Assembly: GCF_000192225.1 (NCBI RefSeq) | Contig: NZ_GL872413.1 | Coordinates: 343,156 to 407,155 of the forward strand | Source of the DNA: Capnocytophaga sp. oral taxon 338 str. F0234 | GTDB taxonomy: Bacteria; Bacteroidota; Bacteroidia; Flavobacteriales; Flavobacteriaceae | Direction: 5' to 3' | Length of the DNA stretch: 64,000 nt | Shown here: positions 45,136 to 53,235 of the stretch, one piece after another | Numbering within the stretch: the first letter of the stretch is position 1 | Layout: each line of letters opens with the position of its first letter | The notes under the pieces: model-generated | What the model was told of the DNA's origin: nothing | Database searches by the model: none | What the model saw: the letters and a program-made list of their open reading frames with translations, nothing else | Position numbers and translations under genes: made by a program

Positions 45136-46206
45136 ATGATACAAAAAATCATTAGTAAATGGTTGTTTTTAAGTATTCTGATTTTTCCTTTGAAGGGATT
45201 GGCAACTCCTGAAGAACAACCTGCAGAGCAACAAGAAGAGAGCTTTACGGATGTAGTTATGCATCATATAGCTGACTCTCATGAATATCATCTGTTTGAT
45301 TGGAACCAAGAATCCATAACACTTCCTTTACCTATAATTCTTTGGACAGAGAATGGATTAGTTACTTTTCTTTCTAATGAGTTTCATCATGATGATAGTG
45401 GTAAAGTAGTGGTAGAGAAAGCAGGACAATATTTCGTTTGTATACATGGACAAATTTATTATACAGATGCTCAAGGAAATATTTCTTATAATAAGGAACA
45501 TAAGGTAACCAATGCACGTCCTTTGGATTTTTCTATTACAAAGAATGTGGTAGTACTCTTTCTTATTGCTATTTTCATGTTTTTGGCTTTCACTGCATTG
45601 GCACGTTCTTACAAGAAGAATCCTAAAGCTCCCAAAGGTTTTGCTAATCTGTTAGAGACTCTTGTGGTTTTTGTACGTGATGATATTGCTATCCCTAATA
45701 TAGGTGGAAAGAAATATGAGCGCTATATGCCTTATTTGCTTACTGTGTTTTTCCTTATTCTTCTAGGTAACCTTTTAGGTCTGGTACCTATTATTTCAGG
45801 GACTTTGACCAATGATATTGTTTTTACAGGGACATTAGCTCTACTTACTTTTCTTATAACTACTTTTAGTGGGAATGGAAATTATTGGAAACATATTTTT
45901 GCTACTCCGGGAGTACCTATGTGGTTGGCTCCTATTATGATTCCTGTAGAAGTGATAGGAATGCTTACCAAGCCTTTTTCTTTAATGATTCGACTTTTTG
46001 CCAATATTACTGCAGGGCATATCATTATCTTAAGTTTGATAGGGCTTATTTTTACTTTTAAAACGCTTCTTGTTTCCCCTGTATCAGTAGGTTTTGCCCT
46101 TTTCATTAGTATATTGGAACTTTTAGTTGCATTTATCCAAGCATACGTATTTACTTTGCTTTCTGCCTTATTCATTGGAGGAGCTGTGGCAGAGGAACAT
46201 CATTAA
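45136..46206 (+). CDS. atpB: ATP synthase F0 subunit a
   Basis: This 356-residue membrane protein is the proton-channel half of F0. The essential Arg286 sits in LMIRLFANITAGH. It begins with a cleavable signal-like sequence (MIQKIISKWLFLSILIFPLKGLA) and a hydrophilic, His-rich extracytoplasmic N-terminal domain of about 110 residues, which is usual in Bacteroidota but absent from E. coli. Five to six membrane segments follow. It heads the run atpB-atpE-atpF-atpH with its own promoter. Confidence 0.95.
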   Translation: MIQKIISKWLFLSILIFPLKGLATPEEQPAEQQEESFTDVVMHHIADSHEYHLFDWNQESITLPLPIILWTENGLVTFLSNEFHHDDSGKVVVEKAGQYFVCIHGQIYYTDAQGNISYNKEHKVTNARPLDFSITKNVVVLFLIAIFMFLAFTALARSYKKNPKAPKGFANLLETLVVFVRDDIAIPNIGGKKYERYMPYLLTVFFLILLGNLLGLVPIISGTLTNDIVFTGTLALLTFLITTFSGNGNYWKHIFATPGVPMWLAPIMIPVEVIGMLTKPFSLMIRLFANITAGHIIILSLIGLIFTFKTLLVSPVSVGFALFISILELLVAFIQAYVFTLLSALFIGGAVAEEHH

Positions 46207-46236
46207 GTAGTATTTTTGTATCATATTAAAACTTAA

Positions 46237-46455
<219 letters not shown>

Positions 46456-46469
46456 TCGGCTCAAGACAA

Positions 46470-46502
46470 AACCGTTCTGTAACGGTTGGTTACAGAACGG
46501 TT
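46470..46502 (+). promoter_or_regulatory. Perfect 14-bp hairpin between atpE and atpF
   Basis: AACCGTTCTGTAAC (46470-46483), loop GGTTG and its exact complement (46489-46502). No T-tract follows, so it is probably an RNA-stability or processing element and not a full terminator. It could partly reduce transcription of atpFH. Confidence 0.75.
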
Positions 46503-46559
46503 GTTATCCATAGAAAAAGTTATTTTACTATAAAAATAAAATAGAAAAAATAAAAATAC

Positions 46560-47054
46560 ATGAATCTCGTACATATTGAAAGTCTTAGTTTCTGGACAAT
46601 AATAGTTTTTGTATGCCTTTTACTTCTACTTCGTGCTTACGCCTGGAAGCCTATTCTTAAAGCTCTTAAGGAGAGAGAACAATCCATTAATAATGCTTTG
46701 GATGCTGCCGATGAAGCCAAAAAGGAAATGGCAAACCTTAAGGCTGACAATGAAAAACTCCTATCAGAAGCTCGCTTGGAACGTGATAATATGCTTAAGG
46801 AAGCTCGTGAGATAAAGGAACGCATCATCTCTCAAGCTAAGGAAGAAGCTCATAATGAGGGCGCAAAACTCATCGCTCAGGCAAAAGTATCTATTGAGAA
46901 TGAAAAGAAGATAGCAATTGCTCAGCTGAAGGAGCAAGTAGCTTCTCTTTCTATTGAGATCGCTAAGAAAGTCCTTACCAAGGAGCTTGCCTCTGAAGTG
47001 AAGCAGGAGCAACTTGTGGAAAGTCTGTTGAACGAAATTAACTTGAAGGCATGA
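46560..47054 (+). CDS. atpF: ATP synthase F0 subunit b
   Basis: This 164-residue protein has one N-terminal membrane helix (about 10-28), with LRAYAWKPILKALKERE after it, and a long charged coiled coil (about 45-140). It is the peripheral stalk linking F0 to F1. The stop codon region overlaps atpH by four bases, so translation is coupled. The gap of 104 bases after atpE contains the hairpin described separately. Confidence 0.95.
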   Translation: MNLVHIESLSFWTIIVFVCLLLLLRAYAWKPILKALKEREQSINNALDAADEAKKEMANLKADNEKLLSEARLERDNMLKEAREIKERIISQAKEEAHNEGAKLIAQAKVSIENEKKIAIAQLKEQVASLSIEIAKKVLTKELASEVKQEQLVESLLNEINLKA

Positions 47055-47599
47055 TAAATTCTACCAAAGTAGCTAGGCGATATGCAAAAGCACTCTTAGA
47101 TTATGCTATAGAGAAGCATGAGGAAGATGCCCTTTTTCAAGAGATTTCTTCCCTTGTGGAGATAGTTCGTGAGAATCCAGACTTACGAGCACTCTTACAT
47201 TCTCCTATTGTAAGGACAGAGATAAAACAGAATGTATTACAGGAGATATTCTCAAACCGTTCTTCTATATTGAACGCATTTTTTGATATATTATTCCAAA
47301 ACAAACGAATCCCCGACCTTTATGGGATTGCTCGTGAATTTGTAGAACAATATAACCAATACAAGGAGAAAATAATCATTCATTTGACTACAGCAACCGA
47401 AATATCTGATGGGCTTAAGCAGAAGTTTATTGATAAGGCGATTGCTTTAAGTGGTCGTAAGAATATCTCTTTGGAAAATAGGATAGATAAGAACCTTATA
47501 GGAGGTTTTGTTTTGCGAATAAATGATCTGCAATATAATGCAAGTATATCTCATAAACTTACTGCTATTGAGCAGGAGTTCAGTGAGAATATTTATTAA
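47051..47599 (+). CDS. atpH: ATP synthase F1 subunit delta
   Basis: This 182-residue protein is the top of the peripheral stalk. It opens with STKVARRYAKALLDYA (about 4-19), the family's typical N-terminus, and ends with the conserved IGGFVLRINDLQYNASISHKL (about 150-170). It overlaps atpF by four bases. Surprisingly, no atpA or atpG follows: a terminator-like hairpin ends the transcript and an MFS gene comes next. The F1 catalytic genes must be elsewhere. Confidence 0.93.
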   Translation: MINSTKVARRYAKALLDYAIEKHEEDALFQEISSLVEIVRENPDLRALLHSPIVRTEIKQNVLQEIFSNRSSILNAFFDILFQNKRIPDLYGIAREFVEQYNQYKEKIIIHLTTATEISDGLKQKFIDKAIALSGRKNISLENRIDKNLIGGFVLRINDLQYNASISHKLTAIEQEFSENIY

Positions 47600-47624
47600 A
47601 AAATAATTCAAGTATTTGTTATGT

Positions 47625-47664
47625 AAAGAGGAGCTCAACTTAAGGAGTATCCTCTTTTTTTATA
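47625..47664 (+). terminator. Intrinsic terminator after atpH
   Basis: An 8-bp stem AAAGAGGA (47625-47632) with TCCTCTTT (47650-47657) runs into seven T residues. It closes the atpBEFH transcript. Confidence 0.85.
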
Positions 47665-47669
47665 ACATA

Positions 47670-47700
47670 ATTGTGCTTCTTATTAAAAGTTGTATTTTTG
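47670..47700 (+). promoter_or_regulatory. Promoter of the MFS gene, fixing its start
   Basis: ATTG (variant -33, 47670-47673), 19 bases and TATTTTTG (47693-47700). Transcription should start near 47705, so the ATG at 47690 cannot be used and the start at 47726 is preferred. Confidence 0.7.
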
Positions 47701-47725
47701 CACTCTTTTTAAAACGATTATAAAG

Positions 47726-48889
47726 ATGAAGATGATACGACAACTCTTTCCTTTGGCAATGGGAGGAATTGCTTTAGGAAGCACCGAATTTATCCTTATG
47801 GGGCTCATGCGCAATATAGGGCAGAACATGCACCTAAGCGATAGTGAGGTAGGACATTTTATAGCAGCCTATGCTATAGGAGTAGTCGTGGGAGCCCCTA
47901 CTTTAGTGGCTTTTAGCACTCGTTTTCAACCTCAAAGAGTACTGATATTTTTAATGCTACTCTTTACTTTGTGTAATGGACTTTTTGCTTTAATGCCTTC
48001 GTATGAGACACTTCTGATTGCTCGCTTTCTTTCGGGATTACCTCATGGAGCCTTCTTTGGAATAGGAGCAATTGTAGCCAAACAGTTAGCTCCTAAGGAG
48101 CAAGAGGCTATGGCTATCTCGGTCATGTTCGCAGGACTTACTATTGCCAATTTGCTTGTGATTCCCTTATTTACTCATTTGGGAGAGGTAATAGGATGGC
48201 GCCCTGTGATGGCATTAATAGCTGCTCTAGGGTTAATTACAGCGTTCTGTATAGGGGTATTTTTACCTAAAGTGGCTTATGAGCGTAATGTTACATTACA
48301 GAAGGAAATGAGACGATTTTTTTCTATTCCCTCTGTAATGATTCTCCTTATTACAGCTTTGGGTTGTGGAGGTCTTTTCTCATGGTTGAGTTATATAGAA
48401 CCCTTGATGCTTGACTATGCACACTTACCAGAGAGTCAAATGCCTACACTGATGATTGTGATAGGAATAGGGATGGTCATAGGGAATTTCTTTGGAGGAT
48501 GGCTTACAGATAAAATTCAGCCTATGCCAGCGAGTGCAGTGATATTTACCTCCATGATAAGTATTCTTCTATTAGTCTTTTTCTTCTCAGGGACTCTTGA
48601 AGTGGCGTGGGTACTCACTTTTTTCTGTGCTATTATAGCCATGTCGGTAGGAGCACCATTGAATATTATTATGTTTCGGGCAGCACCACGAGCACAGATG
48701 ATGGGAGCTGCTTTCATGCAAGCAGCGTTTAATCTTGCTAATACTCTGGGTGCTTATTGGGGAGGAAAACCCTTACAATGGGGGTATACAAGTAATTACC
48801 CTTCTTTAGTAGGAGTAGCTATGGCTTCTACGGGCTTTCTTTTCGCGTTACTTCTGTATAGAAGATATGGGACACTTTTTAGAAGTTAA
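47726..48889 (+). CDS. MFS transporter, AraJ/YdhP-like
   Basis: This membrane protein of 387 residues from the preferred start (MKMIRQLFPLAMGG) has 12 predicted segments. The N-terminal GSTEFILMGLM and the loop after TM2 are like the AraJ/SotB-type sugar or drug exporters. The frame is open 36 bases further upstream, but those codons lie across the promoter. It stands alone after the atp terminator. The substrate is unknown, with drug or metabolite efflux the family default. Confidence 0.85.
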   Translation: MKMIRQLFPLAMGGIALGSTEFILMGLMRNIGQNMHLSDSEVGHFIAAYAIGVVVGAPTLVAFSTRFQPQRVLIFLMLLFTLCNGLFALMPSYETLLIARFLSGLPHGAFFGIGAIVAKQLAPKEQEAMAISVMFAGLTIANLLVIPLFTHLGEVIGWRPVMALIAALGLITAFCIGVFLPKVAYERNVTLQKEMRRFFSIPSVMILLITALGCGGLFSWLSYIEPLMLDYAHLPESQMPTLMIVIGIGMVIGNFFGGWLTDKIQPMPASAVIFTSMISILLLVFFFSGTLEVAWVLTFFCAIIAMSVGAPLNIIMFRAAPRAQMMGAAFMQAAFNLANTLGAYWGGKPLQWGYTSNYPSLVGVAMASTGFLFALLLYRRYGTLFRS

Positions 48890-49149
48890 TTTCCTCTCTT
48901 TTTCCTCTTTTATATACTTAAGTTTTTATAAAAGTTACAGAGTAGAAGTGAGAGAATAATATTATTTCTCTGGCTTTTAGAAATTATTTAGAATTTGTAT
49001 AACTTTATAAAACGACAATAATCATGGAATATGATTTGATAATTAAAATGTTATTTATTTTTTAGTATAGGTATTATCTATATTAATAAGTAGGATTATT
49101 GTTTTTATATTTATTTTATCACAAAAGAGTTTTATGTATTCTTTTTTTG

Positions 49150-49157
49150 TATCTTTG
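49150..49157 (+). promoter_or_regulatory. -7 box directly before a start codon (leaderless messenger)
   Basis: TATCTTTG ends only five bases before the ATG at 49163. With transcription starting 5-6 bases after the box, the messenger would have almost no leader. Confidence 0.6.
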
Positions 49158-49162
49158 TTGCA

Positions 49163-49552
49163 ATGAAAAAAGTGACAAGTAGCATAGCTATTCTTTTGAG
49201 TATTGTCTTTTTAGTTAATACTTTACTTAGTGGGGTTTATCTCTCTTATTTCCTGCTAAGTAAGAGAGATTTTGTGGCTACTTATTGCAAAAATAAAATG
49301 TATCCTGAGCGGCATTGTGAGGGATCTTGTAAGTTTGCTCAAGTTACTAAGGAACAGACAGATTCTTCTACCTCTGAAAAGAAGACAATTACTATGCCAG
49401 AGGTTTTCTTTCAAGAATTTCCAAAGTTAGTCTTCATAAAACACTTTTCAAAGGAGATAATCCACAATTATCACTATACTCCTTTGAGCCTACAGGAAGT
49501 TATTCATATAATGCTTCGTCCACCAATTAGTCTGTTAGGAGTCAAATTCTAA
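49163..49552 (+). CDS. Small Cys-rich membrane-anchored protein
   Basis: This 129-residue protein has one N-terminal membrane helix (about 5-31) and a short exposed segment with Cys42, His51, Cys52 and Cys56 in a YC...RHCEGSC pattern. A charged linker and a C-terminal basic part follow. Bacteroidota have many such proteins with a CNGKC-like motif beside copper or iron uptake genes. By analogy it may bind a metal in the periplasm, but this is not proven. The next gene encodes a His/Met/Cys-rich lipoprotein, 43 bases downstream, so they are probably one unit. Confidence 0.65.
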   Translation: MKKVTSSIAILLSIVFLVNTLLSGVYLSYFLLSKRDFVATYCKNKMYPERHCEGSCKFAQVTKEQTDSSTSEKKTITMPEVFFQEFPKLVFIKHFSKEIIHNYHYTPLSLQEVIHIMLRPPISLLGVKF

Positions 49553-49595
49553 CCAGCTAATATTAAATTAGGTATAATATATAATTTAAAAAAAG

Positions 49596-50489
49596 ATGAA
49601 GCGATTCAAATATATAACTGTAGCTGCTTTAGCAGTAGCTATCTTATTTTCTTGTTCTAAAAAAGACGATGATAAGCCCACACCTCCGCCCACTCCACCC
49701 ATTCCTACTTTGAAGACAGTAGCAGAAGCTAAGGTGAGTAATTATACCGTACGACTACAGAATACTTCAGGCACTTTTGTAATGGGGTACAATGACATTA
49801 CCCTTTCCGTTACCGATGCTACCAATAAAGAAGTAACCTTGGAAGCCGCTACTTTTACACCTTGGATGGATATGTACAAAAGCGATGGTAAAGGAGGCTT
49901 TACCAAAGATATTATGCATACTCATACCTGCCCTCATACCGCTTTGACTAAAGAGGGTAATGTATGGAAATCCCAAGCGTTATTCCAGATGATAACCGCC
50001 CCTTCAGGGGTGTGGTTTGGGAAAGTTACTTTTAAGGTAGCAGGCAAGGAGCAAACACTTGACCGCTTGGATTTCGTTGTAAAACCTCAAACCAATAAAG
50101 CTTTAGGGAAAGTAGGGCGCTTTAGAGTCTTCACCCCTGGGGGCAATCCCAAGGGACAAATGCACCTATATGCATTGGTAGCTCCTGAAAATCCAAAATC
50201 AGGAGAAAATGAAGTGGCATTAGGCATCTGGAAGATGGAAAACATGAAGAACTTCCCTAAGGTAACTGATTGGGTAGTAGAGGTAAAGGTAAGTGAAAAA
50301 GGAAGTACAACGGCACTTTCTACCACTACGCTTCGTTACGAACGCAATTTCTATAGAGGCAAAGTATCCTACCCGAAGGCAGGGGAATATACCCTTACTT
50401 ATACTCTCAAAGATGCTCAAGGACAGGTAATACAACCTAAGGATAGTGATAAAAAGGATATTTCTATAGCCACTATGATTCAGTTCTAA
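49596..50489 (+). CDS. Lipoprotein with possible metal-binding site
   Basis: This 297-residue protein has a lipobox LFSC (Cys20), an acidic and Pro-rich linker (DDDKPTPPPTPPIP) and two beta-sandwich-like halves. A cluster of possible ligands lies at W90-M91-D-M93 and M107-H108-T-H110-T-C112-P-H114. That pattern is unusual and suggests copper binding. The protein would be anchored at the outer membrane. Together with the Cys-rich gene upstream it could handle copper, but I recognise no named family and no transporter is adjacent. Confidence 0.6.
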   Translation: MKRFKYITVAALAVAILFSCSKKDDDKPTPPPTPPIPTLKTVAEAKVSNYTVRLQNTSGTFVMGYNDITLSVTDATNKEVTLEAATFTPWMDMYKSDGKGGFTKDIMHTHTCPHTALTKEGNVWKSQALFQMITAPSGVWFGKVTFKVAGKEQTLDRLDFVVKPQTNKALGKVGRFRVFTPGGNPKGQMHLYALVAPENPKSGENEVALGIWKMENMKNFPKVTDWVVEVKVSEKGSTTALSTTTLRYERNFYRGKVSYPKAGEYTLTYTLKDAQGQVIQPKDSDKKDISIATMIQF

Positions 50490-50523
50490 TCATTTTCCTA
50501 ACCCCTGAAGAGGGGCTATGACC

Positions 50524-50566
50524 AATGATAAATGACCAGTCCCTTAGAGATTGGTCATTTATCATT
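50524..50566. terminator. Strong hairpin between converging genes
   Basis: A perfect 15-bp stem (AATGATAAATGACCA at 50524-50538 with its complement at 50552-50566) and a 13-base loop lie between the lipoprotein (plus) and methyltransferase (minus) stop codons. Probably a bidirectional terminator. Confidence 0.75.
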
Positions 50567-50569
50567 ATA

Positions 50570-51349
50570 TTAGGGTTTTTGTGCCATAATTGCCACCGCG
50601 TCAAGATTTTCTTGATGTTTTCGAAAACAAGCTTTCATCTTCTTAATCTGTTTTCTTATTTCAGGGAAACGAAGTAGATTGAAAGTAACCAGTAGTACCC
50701 TGAGCCAGCCCTCATCCTGAATCATACGGCTACGTTCTAAAAGGAGCATAGGATTATGTTCTACCTTGATTACTTTAAAGCCTTGTTCTTCCAAAAGAGA
50801 TGTCCATTCAGCTGTAGTCATAGGGCGGGCATGTACGCGAATAGTCTCACTTAGCTCTTTGTAAATATCTTCTTTGACAGCTTCCTCTACATCATCGGGC
50901 TTAATACCCAGTTCATGTATGCCATAATAGCCACCGCTTTTAAGGATACGGAAAGCCTCTCCTATGATCGCCTTTTTCTGCTCTAAAGGCTGCATAGTAA
51001 GCATTGCCTCACCATATACTTTGTTGGCATAGGCATCGGGAAGGGTACTTTGGGCAGCATTGGCATTGATGATTCTTGCCTTATTGTACTTGATACGTTT
51101 GCGTGCGATGGTGGCAGCCTCTTCATTGAGATCCACTCCTATATAGCTCTTTGGTTGATAGCCACAGGCAATATTAGCTGTAAACCCCAGACCTGGAGCA
51201 AACTCTACTATGTCATCTTTGGAGGTAATTCCAAGTCCTGCAATGAGTTTCTCGGTGAGTTCTCTTCCTCCTGGGCGTAATACACGTTTGCCCAATTTAG
51301 CGAGCATCCAATGTCCCTGGTGCTCATTGAATTTATTCTCTGTTTGCAT
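50570..51349 (-). CDS. Class I SAM-dependent methyltransferase
   Basis: This protein has 259 residues from the preferred start. It has the Rossmann-type SAM motif I VEFAPGLGFTANIA, motif II-like YIGVDLNEEAATIARKR, and a later EAFRILKSGGYYGIHE (post-motif III). It therefore methylates a small molecule or lipid. The substrate is unknown. The frame extends upstream to 51373, but a -7 box (51371-51378) overlaps that ATG, so the ATG at 51349 (MQTENKF) is the real start. It is a single-gene unit on the minus strand. Confidence 0.85.
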   Translation of the reverse strand: MQTENKFNEHQGHWMLAKLGKRVLRPGGRELTEKLIAGLGITSKDDIVEFAPGLGFTANIACGYQPKSYIGVDLNEEAATIARKRIKYNKARIINANAAQSTLPDAYANKVYGEAMLTMQPLEQKKAIIGEAFRILKSGGYYGIHELGIKPDDVEEAVKEDIYKELSETIRVHARPMTTAEWTSLLEEQGFKVIKVEHNPMLLLERSRMIQDEGWLRVLLVTFNLLRFPEIRKQIKKMKACFRKHQENLDAVAIMAQKP

Positions 51350-51370
51350 AAGGATTATATTTGTACTTCG

Positions 51371-51378
51371 CAAAGGTA
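51371..51378 (-). promoter_or_regulatory. -7 box of the methyltransferase gene
   Basis: Minus-strand TACCTTTG, matching TAnnTTTG, with transcription start expected near 51366. It overlaps the upstream ATG and so decides the start codon at 51349. Confidence 0.65.
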
Positions 51379-51471
51379 CAAAAAAAGAGATAATAATCTT
51401 TATTTATTTTGAATAAAATTAAATAATAAAGAATACCATCAATGATTAATTTTCCCTTATGTTATTAACTA

Positions 51472-53049
51472 TTAGTTATTGGTCATTATTTCATCTTCTT
51501 CCAATCCTTCAAAAGGGACATTTTCATATTGATTAAAGACCTTCAGAGTATCGTTCTTTGGAGAAAGGAAATCATAATCACTACGTAAGGAAGCCTCCTG
51601 TATGCCCAGCCAATGAGCGAATCCGTCCAAGAATCGGAAAGCAGACTTGTTCGCTTTGACTACTTTATGCTGGGTATCATCACTGGAAAGGAGTACGAAA
51701 GGCACTTGGTAGCAAGCCTTATTAGGGTTAGTATCACCGTGGGTAAGGGAGGTGAACATGGAATTTCTATCCTGAGTCATCAGCCCATGATCAGAGAAAT
51801 AAAGTATACTGAAGGAATCTCCATTTTTTTGTAGAAGTTCATGAATGTCTTTTAGTAATGTATCTGTTTGTTCAATAGTCTGTATATAAGCAGAAATTTT
51901 TCGATTGTAATAGTTGTAATGAATAGGATGTTCCAAACGGGATTCAAAATTCACATGGGATCCCATGATGTGGAGGATAAAAAGTCGTGGAGAATGGCTT
52001 TTTTTATGAAGATATTTACTAAAAAGAGGTAGAAGAATACTATCATGGTAATTCATGGAAGCATAGTCTCCTTTTTTGGTAAATTCCTTATGATCGCATA
52101 GGAAAGCTAACTTAGCAATAGGAGTATCAAACTCTCCTGTTAATCCTTGATTAGATAACCAAAAAGTTTCAAATCCTGCATTTTTGGCTAAAGAGATAAG
52201 ATTATTTGCATAAATAAAGTCCTTATCTCCTTTCATTTGCATAAAAGAACGTAGCAGAGAGGCGGTTGTATTGGGCGCTGTGGCTGTATAGCCGTCAATT
52301 ACCGTACCGTATGCCTTGTCCAAGAAGGGAGTGTTCTCTTCGGGAAAGCCATAAAGGTGCATATAATCCTTTCGGACGCTTTCTCCTATGATCAAGACAT
52401 AATTCTGGTATGGAGGTTGGGTCGCGGTAATTTGCCAAGTAGGAGTTCCCTCTATACCCTTACTCAGTTCTTCTTTAAGGGCTTGGTATTCTTGTATATT
52501 GTCATAGATAGAGGCATAAAAAGAGATAATAGCTGTACGAGAGGCTGACCACTTGAAGGCTTGGTATTCTTTCATCTTGGCTAAAGGACGGTAGAGAGTT
52601 AGCCCAATAGCCAATATAGCTATGACTGCTGTGATTAAGTTTTGCTTCTTATTGTGAAGATAAGTCTTTTTCTTTCCTAAATAGAGGATATAGCCCCCAA
52701 AGAGTAAGGTAAGTAATGAAATGGCATAAGAGTAGAGTGGAAGAGACTGTACAAACTCCTTGGATTCCTGTAGGTCTGTTTCAAAGAAAGCTCCAATCAT
52801 GGTAACAGGAGGATGTCCAAACCAAATAATCTGGGGAAGAAAGAGTACACAAGTGATCAAGACGAAAAGGAATACGACAAAGAAAGACCAGTAAGAAAGT
52901 CTTCTCAAAGTAAGGAAAATAAAGAAAGTTGCCAATATACCATAAAAAGCAGGTCCCATATCCAAAGCGAAGGGAATACCCACAGAAAAGAGCATCAAAA
53001 GCCATTCAAAGGCATATTGCTTGAAGAAAAGAATTATTTTTAATATCAT
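51472..53049 (-). CDS. Phosphoethanolamine transferase (EptA-like)
   Basis: This 525-residue inner-membrane protein has five N-terminal membrane segments (to about residue 155) and a large periplasmic sulfatase-fold domain. The metal and nucleophile sites are visible: Glu223 in IIGESVRKDYMHLYG, the Thr of APNTTASL (Thr261 or Thr262) and YFSDHGLM near residue 420. It moves phosphoethanolamine from phosphatidylethanolamine to lipid A or a surface glycan. Capnocytophaga lipid A is known to carry phosphoethanolamine, which fits. This lowers negative charge and gives polymyxin resistance in other bacteria. It has a consensus promoter. Confidence 0.9.
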   Translation of the reverse strand: MILKIILFFKQYAFEWLLMLFSVGIPFALDMGPAFYGILATFFIFLTLRRLSYWSFFVVFLFVLITCVLFLPQIIWFGHPPVTMIGAFFETDLQESKEFVQSLPLYSYAISLLTLLFGGYILYLGKKKTYLHNKKQNLITAVIAILAIGLTLYRPLAKMKEYQAFKWSASRTAIISFYASIYDNIQEYQALKEELSKGIEGTPTWQITATQPPYQNYVLIIGESVRKDYMHLYGFPEENTPFLDKAYGTVIDGYTATAPNTTASLLRSFMQMKGDKDFIYANNLISLAKNAGFETFWLSNQGLTGEFDTPIAKLAFLCDHKEFTKKGDYASMNYHDSILLPLFSKYLHKKSHSPRLFILHIMGSHVNFESRLEHPIHYNYYNRKISAYIQTIEQTDTLLKDIHELLQKNGDSFSILYFSDHGLMTQDRNSMFTSLTHGDTNPNKACYQVPFVLLSSDDTQHKVVKANKSAFRFLDGFAHWLGIQEASLRSDYDFLSPKNDTLKVFNQYENVPFEGLEEDEIMTNN

Positions 53050-53075
53050 TATTAATTCAATGATTGAACAGAACT

Positions 53076-53106
53076 CAAAGGTACAATTTTTTTTGTTACA
53101 ATCAAA
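53076..53106 (-). promoter_or_regulatory. Consensus promoter of the phosphoethanolamine transferase gene
   Basis: On the minus strand: TTTG (53106-53103), 19 bases, TACCTTTG (53083-53076), 26 bases before the gene start. Confidence 0.8.
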
Positions 53107-53183
53107 TGGCTATCCCATAAATATTTTTATTTTTTTAAACAATTATAATAAATATATTTATTTTTTATTTTATAAAATAATCG

Positions 53184-53191
53184 TATTTTTG
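53184..53191 (+). promoter_or_regulatory. -7 box of the trans-sulfuration gene
   Basis: TATTTTTG matches TAnnTTTG, 44 bases before the gene start. The leader of about 40 bases is too short for a known SAM riboswitch. Confidence 0.6.
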
Positions 53192-53235
53192 TGCTGTTAT
53201 TTTATAAAAAATATTACTTTAAAAACTTATAGTAC

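Noticed and set aside
46470..46502. Hairpin after atpE as a full terminator
   Set aside because: It lacks a T-tract and atpF and atpH follow without a visible new promoter, so a stability or attenuation role is more likely.
53192..53235. SAM riboswitch before the trans-sulfuration gene
   Set aside because: The leader implied by the promoter is only about 40 bases and shows no conserved stems.
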